Below, piece after piece: positions 16,452 through 23,863 of a DNA stretch of 64,000 nucleotides (position 1 is the first letter of the stretch; each line of letters begins with the position of its first letter). The DNA is from Agromyces marinus (GTDB lineage Bacteria; Actinomycetota; Actinomycetes; Actinomycetales; Microbacteriaceae). The translations under genes and the position numbers were made by a program. The stretch lies in contig NZ_CP087879.1 of the NCBI RefSeq assembly GCF_021442325.1, positions 2,728,001-2,792,000 of the forward strand. Direction: 5' to 3'. The notes below the pieces were generated by a model, which was not told the DNA's origin, searched no databases, and saw nothing but the letters and a program-made list of their open reading frames with translations.

Positions 16452-17143
16452 ACGACGAGGAACTGCCCCTGGTGATCGAGGTCGGCGGCGAGCTCGACGC
16501 GGTTCCCGCCCTGCTGCTCCGGCCCGACGATCCGACCGCGACGCTCGTCGTCGCGCACGGCGCCGGAGCGGGCAAGGAGCATCCGTTCCTCGCCGGGTTC
16601 TGCCGCGCGCTCGCCGGCCACGGCGTCGCCACGCTGCGCTTCGACTTCCCCTACCGCGCCGCCGGTCGGCGCTTCCCGGACCGGCCGCCGGTCGCGATCG
16701 CCGTCTGGCGCGCGGTCATGGACGCCGCCCGCGCCGGGGCCGCGGACGGCGAACCGGTGTGGGCGTCGGGCAAGTCGTTCGGGGGGCGGATGGCGTCGAT
16801 GGCCGTCGCCGAGGGCATGGATGTCGCGGGGCTCGTGTTCCTCGGGTACCCGTTGCATCCGCCCGGCCGCCCTGAGAAGTCGCGCGACGAGCACTTCCCG
16901 CAGCTGGCGGGCGTGCCGATGCTCTTCCTGCAGGGTCGGAAGGATCCGTTCGCGATCCCGAACGAGCAGCTCGACCGGCTCGTCGCCGGCCTCGCGCCGT
17001 CGGCGGTGCTCGAATGGATCGACGGCGCGAACCACTCGTTCGAGATCGCGGGCGCCAAGCGCCCCGCGGTCGAGATCGGCGCGGGGCTCGCCCCGGGCGT
17101 CGCGGACTTCCTCGCGGCGCGGGGAGCTCAGACCGCGGTGTAG
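16448..17143 (+). CDS. Alpha/beta hydrolase, KANSL3/Tex30-like
   Basis: 231 residues. VVAHGAGAGKEHPFLAGF is the oxyanion/HGAGxxxxH motif of this branch, ASGKSFGGRM (near residue 107) holds the nucleophile serine, and the DGANHSF histidine completes the triad with Asp in LQGRKDPF. The family is dienelactone-hydrolase-like with unknown bacterial substrates. It overlaps the TspO-like gene by four bases and its last 16 bases overlap the convergent SDR gene. Confidence 0.85.
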   Translation: MNDEELPLVIEVGGELDAVPALLLRPDDPTATLVVAHGAGAGKEHPFLAGFCRALAGHGVATLRFDFPYRAAGRRFPDRPPVAIAVWRAVMDAARAGAADGEPVWASGKSFGGRMASMAVAEGMDVAGLVFLGYPLHPPGRPEKSRDEHFPQLAGVPMLFLQGRKDPFAIPNEQLDRLVAGLAPSAVLEWIDGANHSFEIAGAKRPAVEIGAGLAPGVADFLAARGAQTAV

Positions 17144-17883
17144 CCGCCGTCGACGAGGTGGTAGCTGCCGGTGATGAAGCTCGCTGCGTCGCTGGCCAGG
17201 AACGCCACGAGCGCGGCGACCTCGTCGGGCTCGCCGAGGCGGCCGATCGGGTGCTTGCCGACCAGGAACTCCTGAGTCTCGGCGTCGAGGTTGGCATCGA
17301 TGAGCGGGGTCTTGATGAAGCCCGGGCCGACGGAGTTCACGCGCACGCCCTGGGGCGCGTACTCGATCGCCGCGTTCTTGGTGAGACCGACCACGCCGTG
17401 CTTCGCGCTCACGTATGCCGACGAGCTCGCGAACCCGACCGAGCCGAGGATCGACGCGATGTTCACGATCGATCCGCCGCCGTTCGCGACGATCGCCGGC
17501 AGTTGGGCGCGCATCCCGAGGAAGATCGAGCTGAGGTTCACGGCGATGACCGCGTCCCAGCTGTCGACGGGGTAGTCGCCGACCTGCGCGGAGGCGCCGC
17601 CGATCCCGGCGTTGTTCACCGCGATGCGCAACGGTGCGAGCGCGTTCGCGGCGTCGACGGATGCCTCGACCCAGTCGGAGTCGGTGACGTCGCCGACGGA
17701 TGCCTCGGCGGTGCCGCCCGCGGCCCGGATCTCATCGACGACCGCCGCGGCGTGGTCGCCGTCGAGGTCGTTCACGATCACGGATGCGCCGTTCGCGGCG
17801 AGCAGCATCGCGATCGAGCGACCGATCCCGCTTCCGGCTCCGGTCACGATCGCGGAGCGTTCCGATACGTCGTAGGTGGCCAT
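17128..17883 (-). CDS. Classical short-chain dehydrogenase/reductase
   Basis: 251 residues from the ATG at 17883, with AAGGAGAGAGGG just upstream. All classical SDR motifs are present: TGAGSGIGR for the cofactor, NNAGIGG, the catalytic Ser in NIASILGSVG and Tyr-x3-Lys in SAYVSAKHG, and PGFIKTPL. NDLDGDHA places an aspartate at the end of beta-2, which suggests NAD(H) rather than NADP(H). The substrate is a secondary alcohol or ketone that sequence does not identify. Confidence 0.92.
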   Translation of the reverse strand: MATYDVSERSAIVTGAGSGIGRSIAMLLAANGASVIVNDLDGDHAAAVVDEIRAAGGTAEASVGDVTDSDWVEASVDAANALAPLRIAVNNAGIGGASAQVGDYPVDSWDAVIAVNLSSIFLGMRAQLPAIVANGGGSIVNIASILGSVGFASSSAYVSAKHGVVGLTKNAAIEYAPQGVRVNSVGPGFIKTPLIDANLDAETQEFLVGKHPIGRLGEPDEVAALVAFLASDAASFITGSYHLVDGGYTAV

Positions 17884-18035
17884 GGTGCCCTCTCTCCTTC
17901 GGTTGCGGTTCCCTCCCCACCGTACGCACACGACGCCGGCCGGCGCAGGCCTTGCGGCGTTTTCCCGGCCTGCCCGGGCCCTTACGAACCGCTTACGACC
18001 GATGGGGGCGGCCCGCGCACTCGACGCGGGCGACG

Positions 18036-18041
18036 TAGCCT
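18036..18041 (+). promoter_or_regulatory. -10 box TAGCCT for leaderless molybdoenzyme gene
   Basis: TAGCCT ends six bases before the ATG at 18048; ten bases around it match those before the 4382 gene. No ribosome site fits, so the transcript is probably leaderless. Confidence 0.5.
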
Positions 18042-18047
18042 GAGGCC

Positions 18048-19586
18048 ATGTCGGCCGATCGCGCGCGCAACCGGCGGCTGCGTCCCGCCGTGGCGGGAGT
18101 CGCGGCCGCGACGTTCGGAGCCGGCGCCGGTGAGCTCGCGGCGGCGATCATCGCCCCGACCGCGTCGCCGTTCACGTCGATCGGGGGCCTGCTGATCGAC
18201 CTCGCGCCGCCATGGGCGAAGGATGCCGCGATCGCCCTGTTCGGCACCGGCGACAAGGTCGCCCTGCTCGTCGGCGTCGCCGTGGTGCTCGTCGCGGTGG
18301 GTGCGCTCGCCGGCATCCTCGAGGCGCGGCGTCGACGCTGGGGCCGCGGGCTCTTCGCGCTCCTCGGGGTGTTCGGCTCGGTCGCCGCGGCGACACGCGC
18401 GAATGCGTCGCTGCTCGCGATCCTGCCCGCGGCGATCGGCGCGCTCGCGGCGATGGCCGCGCTCTCGATGCTGCTCGCCCGGGTGCCCGCCGAGGCCGAC
18501 CGGGCTTCGGTCGCCGACGTCGATCGGCGCCGCTTCCTGGCGTGGGCGGGCGGCACCGCGGCGGTCGGCGTCCTCGCCGCGATCGCATCGACCGCGCTGT
18601 CGGCCGGTTCGCGCGCGGTCATGACCGTTCGCGAGGCCCTGCGACTGCCTGAGCCTGCGACGACCGCGTCGGTTCCGGCATCCGCCGAGCTCGGCATCGA
18701 CGGGCTCGCCCCGGTGATCACGCCGAACCGCGAGTTCTACCGGATCGACACGGCGCTCAGCGTGCCGCAGGTCGACCCTGCCGACTGGCGGCTGCGGATC
18801 CACGGCATGCTCGACCGCGAGGTCGAGCTCACGTGGGATGATCTGCTCGCGCTGCCGATGGGCGAGAGCGTCACGACGCTCGCCTGCGTGTCGAACGAGG
18901 TCGGCGGCTCGCTCATCGGCACGGCCGTGTGGCTGGGGTACCCGATCCGCGAGCTGCTCGCGCGCGCCGCGCCGACGGCGGACGCCGACATGGTGCTCTC
19001 GCGCAGCATCGACGGGTTCACGGCGTCGACACCGCTCGAGGCGCTCACCGATCCCGGTCGAGAGGCCGTGCTCGCGGTCGGCATGAACGGCGATCCCCTG
19101 CCCGTCGAGCACGGCTTCCCGGTGCGGATGGTGGTGCCGGGCCTGTACGGCTACGTCTCCGCCACCAAGTGGGTGACCGAACTCCTGGTCACGCGCTTCG
19201 ATCGCGACCGGGCGTACTGGTCGGACCGGGGCTGGAGCGAACGCGGCCCGATCAAGCTGTCGTCGCGGATCGACGTGCCGCGCGCGGGCGCGTCGGTCGA
19301 GGCCGGCACGGTCGTCGTCGCGGGCGTCGCCTGGCAGCAGCACACGGGCGTCGAAGCGGTCGAGGTGCAGGTCGACGACGGTGCGTGGGAGCCCGCGACC
19401 CTCGCGACGGCGATCTCGGCCGACACCTGGGTGCAGTGGCGCTTCGACTGGGATGCCGCGCCCGGCCGGCACACGGTCAGGGTCCGCGCGATCTCGGCCG
19501 ACGGCGAGGTGCAGACCGCCGATCGCGCTCCGGTCGCGCCCGACGGTGCGACGGGCCTGCACGAACGCTCGTTCGACGTTCGCTGA
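18048..19586 (+). CDS. Membrane-anchored molybdopterin oxidoreductase, sulfite-oxidase fold
   Basis: 512 residues. The first 190 residues contain about five hydrophobic helices, unusual for the family, with RRRFLAWAGG just before the last, which looks like a twin-arginine-style segment. The exported domain that follows has the sulfite oxidase/YedY Mo-cofactor core: TTLACVSNEVGG with the molybdenum-ligating cysteine near residue 280, then AVWLGYPIRELL and GMNGDPLPVEHGFPVR, RMVVPGLYGYVSATKWV, and a C-terminal Ig-like dimerisation domain (WQQHTGVEAVEVQVDDG). It probably oxidises or reduces a sulfur or nitrogen oxo compound outside the cell. It is directly followed by the repeat region. Confidence 0.85.
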   Translation: MSADRARNRRLRPAVAGVAAATFGAGAGELAAAIIAPTASPFTSIGGLLIDLAPPWAKDAAIALFGTGDKVALLVGVAVVLVAVGALAGILEARRRRWGRGLFALLGVFGSVAAATRANASLLAILPAAIGALAAMAALSMLLARVPAEADRASVADVDRRRFLAWAGGTAAVGVLAAIASTALSAGSRAVMTVREALRLPEPATTASVPASAELGIDGLAPVITPNREFYRIDTALSVPQVDPADWRLRIHGMLDREVELTWDDLLALPMGESVTTLACVSNEVGGSLIGTAVWLGYPIRELLARAAPTADADMVLSRSIDGFTASTPLEALTDPGREAVLAVGMNGDPLPVEHGFPVRMVVPGLYGYVSATKWVTELLVTRFDRDRAYWSDRGWSERGPIKLSSRIDVPRAGASVEAGTVVVAGVAWQQHTGVEAVEVQVDDGAWEPATLATAISADTWVQWRFDWDAAPGRHTVRVRAISADGEVQTADRAPVAPDGATGLHERSFDVR

Positions 19587-19594
19587 TCGACCCC

Positions 19595-19738
19595 GCCGGG
19601 CCGGGTCGCGCCGGGCCGGGCCGGGCCGGGCCGCGCCGGACCGGGCCGCGGCGCGCCGGGCCGCGGCGCGCCGGATCGCCGGGTCCCCGGGTCGCGCCGG
19701 GTCGCCGGGTCGGCCCGGTTCGCTCGCTCGCTCGCTCG
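19595..19738. repeat. Low-complexity CCGGG-type run and (CGCT)n
   Basis: Irregular repeats of CCGGG / CGCGCCGGGC units fill 19595 to about 19720, and CGCT is then repeated four and a half times at 19721-19738. The run begins nine bases after the molybdoenzyme stop. It can form very stable GC hairpins and may act as a terminator. Confidence 0.8.
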
Positions 19739-19872
19739 GGCTGACGCCCAATGGTCCGGAAGCGTCCCGTCCTCCACCGGCGAGGCGAACGCCCGGTCTT
19801 CGGCGAATCGGCGATGCGGCCGCGCGCCGACGCCTCCGACGGCAGGCTGAACCCGTCCGGAAACCTCCGGGA

Positions 19873-20286
19873 CTTCGGTACCGGCCTTACGGGACTTCGG
19901 TACCGGCCTTACGGGACTTCGGTACCGGCCTCCCGTTGGTTCGGTACGGGGTCCCCGGTACTTCGGTACTGGGATTCCAGTGCTTCGGTACCAGGATTCC
20001 CGGTACTTCGGTACCGGGGTTCCGGTACTTCGGTATCCGGGACTTCGGTATCGGCCGCCCGTTGGTTCGGTACGGGGTCCCCGGTACTTCGGTACCGGGG
20101 ATCCGGTACATCGCTCCCGGGATGCCAGTGCTTCGGTACCGGAGTTCCGGTACATCGCTACCGGGATGCCAGTGCTTCGGTACCGGGATTCCCGGTACAT
20201 CGCTACCGGGATGCCAGTGCTTCGGTACCGGGATTCCCGGTACTTCGGTACCGGGGTTCCGGTTCATCGCTACCGGGTGCCTGGGT
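19873..20286. repeat. 22-bp tandem array with UUCG-hairpin cores
   Basis: About 19 units, nearly all 22 bp (three are 23, one is 15), run head to tail. Each unit starts cTTCGGTA or caTCGCTA. Neighbouring units join to make GGTAC-TTCG-GTACC, an inverted repeat around a UUCG tetraloop closed by C-G. Perfect examples are 19999-20018 (8-bp stem), 20079-20100 (9-bp) and 20236-20255 (8-bp). The CATCGC variants keep a 7-bp stem with a wider loop. Units alternate between the two types from 20087 onward, which suggests duplication of a 44-bp dimer. Confidence 0.9.
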
Positions 20287-20313
20287 CGAACGCACCCTCC
20301 GGGCGCGGAGGTG

Positions 20314-20592
20314 ATGGGAGAGCGGCACGAGATCGACGAGAAGGCGGAAATCGACGAGACGACAGAGGCCGACGAGACCGCGGCGATGGACGAGATGACA
20401 GGAATCGATGAGATGCCGGAGATGGACGAGAAGGCAGAGACCGATGAGAGAGCGGAGATGGTTGAGATGACAAGGATCGACGAGACGACAGGAACCGACG
20501 AGGTGGCGGAGATGGACCAGGGCGCGGTGACCGACGAGACGGAGGCCTCGGAGGCTTCGGAGGCTTCGGCGGCAACGGCGACGGCGCGATGA
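20314..20592 (+). CDS. Acidic hexapeptide-repeat small protein, unknown
   Basis: 92 residues. After MGERH come twelve 6-residue units of pattern x-x-D-E-x-x (EIDEKA, EIDETT, EADETA ... EMDQGA, VTDETE; residues 6-77), then a SEA-repeat tail (ASEASEASAATATAR). It is strongly acidic, has no hydrophobic segment and no cysteine, and could be a long helix with regular Asp/Glu stripes or disordered. The ATG at 20314 has GGAGG only two bases upstream; the GTG at 20311 is an alternative. The stop overlaps the next gene start as ATGA, which is the best evidence that the frame is real. No family is recognised. Confidence 0.55.
   Translation: MGERHEIDEKAEIDETTEADETAAMDEMTGIDEMPEMDEKAETDERAEMVEMTRIDETTGTDEVAEMDQGAVTDETEASEASEASAATATAR
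20329..20544 (+). repeat. 18-bp tandem repeat encoding hexapeptides
   Basis: Twelve 18-bp units encode x-x-Asp-Glu-x-x. The coding strand is rich in purines (GAxGACGAGA-like) and lower in GC than the surroundings. A 9-bp repeat GAGGCTTCG follows within the tail. Confidence 0.85.
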
Positions 20593-21062
20593 GCGAGAAG
20601 TCGATCAAGGCGGATGCGGCGACGGACCGGACGGTCTCGGAACTCGCGTTCTTCCTGCGGACCACGAAGAAGCACGTCGTCGCGATCGCGGTCGCCGACT
20701 ACGTCGAGCAGCGTGATCGGTACCTCGATCCGGCGGCCGCGCACGCCGGCACCGGAACGCTGCTCGACCTCGCACCGCTCGAACGGCTCGCACTCCGGCG
20801 CAAGGAACTCGCCAGGGCGTTCGCGAAGCACGAGGCAGGTGACATCCGCCTGCTCGACCCCGAGTTCGTCACGCCCGGCTCGGCCGACATCGTGCTGCTC
20901 GCCGAGACCGATCTGCTCGAGGGCGGCAGGGCAGCCTACGACCTCTCACGCGTCGCATCGATGCTCCTGGGCGCGCACGTCGAAGTGATCTCGACGACCA
21001 TGCTCGAACTCTTCGACCGGCCCGGCCTCCGCGGCGCGCTCGACCAGTCGCGCCCGCTCTGA
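20589..21062 (+). CDS. Ribbon-helix-helix / nucleotidyltransferase-like protein
   Basis: 157 residues, overlapping the hexapeptide-repeat gene by ATGA. Residues 1-45 (KADAATDRTVSELAFFLRTT onward) resemble a ribbon-helix-helix DNA-binding antidote domain. The C-terminal 70 residues resemble the core of MNT-type nucleotidyltransferases: GSADIVLLAETDLLEGGRAA parallels the GS...D-I-D-L-L-V strand and MLLGAHVEVISTTML the L-G-x-x-V-D-V-x-T segment, but the usual GSxxRG and second Asp are not intact, so activity is doubtful. MNT/HEPN pairs are toxin-antitoxin modules; no HEPN gene is seen. A regulator of the repeat protein is an equally good guess. Confidence 0.5.
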   Translation: MSEKSIKADAATDRTVSELAFFLRTTKKHVVAIAVADYVEQRDRYLDPAAAHAGTGTLLDLAPLERLALRRKELARAFAKHEAGDIRLLDPEFVTPGSADIVLLAETDLLEGGRAAYDLSRVASMLLGAHVEVISTTMLELFDRPGLRGALDQSRPL

Positions 21063-21092
21063 CCCGTCGCGCGAGGCCCGGCCGTCGCCCGA

Positions 21093-22826
21093 TCAGAGCA
21101 GTCGCGGCGTGCGCGGAGGCGCGACGCGACGGGGCGCGAGCGCCTCGAACGCGGACGCCAGGCGCAGGAGGGCCGAGTCGTCGTAGGCGCGGCCGGCGAA
21201 CGTGAGGCCCACCGGCATCCCGATGTCGGCCATGAGGCCCATCGGCACCGTCACCGTCGGGATGCCGAGGTGGCGCGGCACGAGGTTGCCGTTGGCGACC
21301 CAGACCCCGTTGCGCCAGCCGAGGTCGGCTGAGGCCGGGTCGACATCCATGTCGGCCGGGCCGACGTCGGCGACCGCGGGGAAGGCGACCGCGTCGAGGC
21401 CGAGGTCGTCCATCCACTGCTCGAGGTCGACGCGGCGTGTCTCCTCGAGACCGCGCAGGCCCTCCTCGAGCTCGGGCATGTCGTCCCACGTCGCGCGCGG
21501 GTGCGCGCGGACCCAGCCGGGGTACTCGGCGATGTCGTCGTCGAAACCCGCGTACCGGTCTGGCAGGGCGCCCTCGGGGCGCGGGAAGATCCGCGCGCCG
21601 TCGACCGCGGCGAGCGTCGAGAGCGCGGGGTCGCCGTTGGCCTGCAGGAAGTCCTCCCACGCCCACGCCGAGAGATCCACGATCTCGCGCTTCAGGTACG
21701 CGGGGCCGACGAGCCCGCGCGTCGCGATGGTCGGCGCGCCGGGTCGGTCGCCCTCGTAGTTCGTCACGACCGGGAAGTCGACGAGCACGACCTCCGCACC
21801 GGCCGCCTCGAGGTCGCGACGCGCGGACTCCCAGAGGTCGATCACCGACGCGCGCGTCTCGATGCGCTGCCCGGTCGCGCCGCCGATGCCGACCGTCTCC
21901 CCCGGCGCGGCCGTGCCGGCTTCGGGATCGGCGTTGACGTACATGCACGGCACGCCGACGCGCTTCCCGGCGAGTGCGGCGGCGGCTCCGGCGGCATCCG
22001 TCGCCAGGGCCGGGTACGACGCGGGGCGCACGGCGGACGCCGCGGGCACGTCGACCCACGGCTGCGCGCGCCAGAAGTCGCCACGCGTCTCGGCGTCGTC
22101 GGCGACGATCACGTCGAGCACCTCGAGCAGGTCGGCCATCGTGCGCGTCTGCGGCACGACCACGTCCATGGTCGGCACGAGCGGCCAGTTGCCGCGCGTC
22201 GAGATGACGCCGCGCGAGGGCGTGTACGCGCACAGCGAGTTGTTCGACGCGGGCGCGCGGCCCGACGACCACGTCTCCTCCCCGAGCCCGAACGCCGCGA
22301 ACGACGCCGCGGTCGCGGTGCCCGACCCGTTCGACGAACCCGAGCCGAACGCCGCCGTCAGGAAATCGGCGTTGTACGGGCTCTCGGCGCGACCGTAGAC
22401 CCCGCGCTGCATGCCGCCGTTCGCCATGGGCGGCATGTTCGTCAGCCCGAGGCAGATCGCGCCCGAGCCGCGCAGCCGCTCGATCGTGAACGCATCGTGC
22501 TGCGCGACGAGGTCGGCGAACGCCGGGCTGCCGGATGCCGCGGTGAGCCCCCGCACGAGGTACGAGTCCTTCGCGGTGTACGGGATGCCGTCGAGCGGCC
22601 CGAGCACCTCGCCGCGCTCGCGGCGCGCGTCGGAGGCGCGCGCCTCGGCGAGCGCCTCGGGGTTGCGGACGACGACGGCGTTCAGCGCCGTCTCGGTGCC
22701 CGGCACGTCGTACGCGTCGATGCGCGCGAGGTACGCCTCGACGAGCTCGACCGCGGTCGTGCGGCCGGCCTCGAGCGCGGCGCGCAGGTCGGCGATCGAG
22801 GCCTCGACGACGTCGAACCCGCTCAT
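21093..22826 (-). CDS. Amidase (amidase-signature family)
   Basis: 577 residues. The amidase-signature triad is visible: lysine in GIPYTAKDSYLVRG, and the Ser-rich segment FGSGSSNGSGTATAASFAAF containing the cis-Ser and nucleophile Ser. C-terminal AVAFPAVADVGPAD and GIPTVTVPMGLM complete the fold. It hydrolyses a carboxamide, or an N-carbamoyl compound, to acid and ammonia. It is the last gene of a three-gene operon (permease, agmatine-deiminase-like, amidase) with 4-bp ATGA overlaps, so its substrate is probably the product of the deiminase or of the imported compound. Confidence 0.88.
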   Translation of the reverse strand: MSGFDVVEASIADLRAALEAGRTTAVELVEAYLARIDAYDVPGTETALNAVVVRNPEALAEARASDARRERGEVLGPLDGIPYTAKDSYLVRGLTAASGSPAFADLVAQHDAFTIERLRGSGAICLGLTNMPPMANGGMQRGVYGRAESPYNADFLTAAFGSGSSNGSGTATAASFAAFGLGEETWSSGRAPASNNSLCAYTPSRGVISTRGNWPLVPTMDVVVPQTRTMADLLEVLDVIVADDAETRGDFWRAQPWVDVPAASAVRPASYPALATDAAGAAAALAGKRVGVPCMYVNADPEAGTAAPGETVGIGGATGQRIETRASVIDLWESARRDLEAAGAEVVLVDFPVVTNYEGDRPGAPTIATRGLVGPAYLKREIVDLSAWAWEDFLQANGDPALSTLAAVDGARIFPRPEGALPDRYAGFDDDIAEYPGWVRAHPRATWDDMPELEEGLRGLEETRRVDLEQWMDDLGLDAVAFPAVADVGPADMDVDPASADLGWRNGVWVANGNLVPRHLGIPTVTVPMGLMADIGMPVGLTFAGRAYDDSALLRLASAFEALAPRRVAPPRTPRLL

Positions 22827-23863
22827 CGCGCCACCTCCGGCTGCTGCTGCGTGATGCAGTGGATGCCGCCCCCGCGCGCGAAGATCGGGCGAGCGTCGAC
22901 GCTCACCACGCGACTCCCGGGGTACGCCTCGGCGAGGATCTCGGCGGCGCGCGCATCGGCCGACGGCTCGCCGAAGCCGCAGGCGACGACGCCGTCGTTC
23001 ACGACGAGGTGGTTGACGTAGCTCCAGTCGACGAACCCCTCGTCGTCTCGCAACGTCGCGGGTGCCGGAAGGTCGACGATCTCGAGCGGGCGGCCCGCGG
23101 CATCCGTCTCGGCCTCGAATTGCGCACGCAGCGCCTGCGTCACCTCGTGGTCCGGGTGCGCCGGGTCGGCCTGGTGGTGCAGCAGCACCCGCCCGGGCGC
23201 GGCGAACGTCGCGACGATGTCGACGTGCCCGTTCGTGCCGAAGTCGTCGTAGTCGCGCGTGAGCCCGCGCGGCAGCCAGATCGCCTTCGAGGCGCCGATG
23301 GTGCGGGCCATCTCGGCCTCGACGCGGGCACGGTCGGCGTAGGGGTTCCGGCGCGGGTCGAGCTGCACGGTCTCGGTCAGCAGCACGGTGCCCTCGCCGT
23401 CGACGTGGATGCCGCCGCCCTCGTTGACGAGCACCGAGCTCACGAGTTCGGCGTCGACGTGCGCGGCCGCGAACCGGCCGATCTCGGCCGACACCCGCCA
23501 CTCGGCCCACTCCGACGCGCCCCAGCCGTTGAAGACCCAGTCGACCGCGCCGAGCACGCCGGGGCGCTCGTCGTCGACGACGAAGGTGGGGCCGAAGTCG
23601 CGCATCCAGAACTCGTCGAGCGGGGCTTCGACGATCTCGATGCCGGAGTCGCTGCCGAGCATGCGCCGCGCACGGGCGAGTTCGGTCGGGTCGACGACCA
23701 TCGTCACGGGTTCGAACTCGGCGACGGTGTGGGCGACCGCGGTCCAGGCCGCGTAGCCCTCCTCGCGGTGCGCCGTGCCGTCGCCGAGGGTCGTGCCCTC
23801 GCGCGGGAACGCCATCCAGGTGCGCTCGTGCCGGTCGGTCTCGGCGGGCATGCGCCAGCTCAT
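22823..23863 (-). CDS. Agmatine deiminase / peptidylarginine deiminase-family enzyme
   Basis: 346 residues. The family is shown by the N-terminal RMPAETDRHERTWMAFP, LDEFWMRDFGPTFVV, NEGGGIHVDGEGTVLLTE, and DDFGTNGHVDIVATF, and the catalytic cysteine in the C-terminal GGGIHCITQQQPE. It cleaves a guanidino group; agmatine to N-carbamoylputrescine plus ammonia is the best-known reaction, but related enzymes use other guanidines. It overlaps both the permease and the amidase genes by ATGA. An amidase follows where the standard pathway has a nitrilase-family N-carbamoylputrescine amidohydrolase. Confidence 0.88.
   Translation of the reverse strand: MSWRMPAETDRHERTWMAFPREGTTLGDGTAHREEGYAAWTAVAHTVAEFEPVTMVVDPTELARARRMLGSDSGIEIVEAPLDEFWMRDFGPTFVVDDERPGVLGAVDWVFNGWGASEWAEWRVSAEIGRFAAAHVDAELVSSVLVNEGGGIHVDGEGTVLLTETVQLDPRRNPYADRARVEAEMARTIGASKAIWLPRGLTRDYDDFGTNGHVDIVATFAAPGRVLLHHQADPAHPDHEVTQALRAQFEAETDAAGRPLEIVDLPAPATLRDDEGFVDWSYVNHLVVNDGVVACGFGEPSADARAAEILAEAYPGSRVVSVDARPIFARGGGIHCITQQQPEVAR

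Larger units (their letters stand above)
19587..20313. other. 727-bp region of stacked simple repeats, no gene called
   Basis: Between the molybdoenzyme stop and the hexapeptide-repeat gene there is no recognisable gene. It holds a CCGGG-rich run and a CGCT run (19595-19738), a unique 130-bp spacer (about 19741-19872) and a 22-bp tandem array (19873-20286). All frames on both strands stay largely open because the repeats lack stop triplets, which produces long but meaningless reading frames. Confidence 0.7.

Noticed and set aside
19873-20286. CRISPR array
   Set aside because: The 22-bp units are head to tail with no unique spacers and no cas genes are present.
19751-20314. Plus-strand protein reading through the 22-bp array
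   Set aside because: No ribosome site, units of 22 and 23 bp shift the frame, and the product has no stable period or domain.
19887-20831. Long minus-strand reading frame across the repeats (314 codons)
   Set aside because: It only exists because the repeats lack stops; it is antisense to the ATGA-coupled pair and gives low-complexity Ser- and Pro-rich sequence.
20589-21062. Complete MNT/HEPN toxin-antitoxin pair
   Set aside because: No HEPN motif (R-x4-6-H) protein is adjacent, and the nucleotidyltransferase motif is incomplete.
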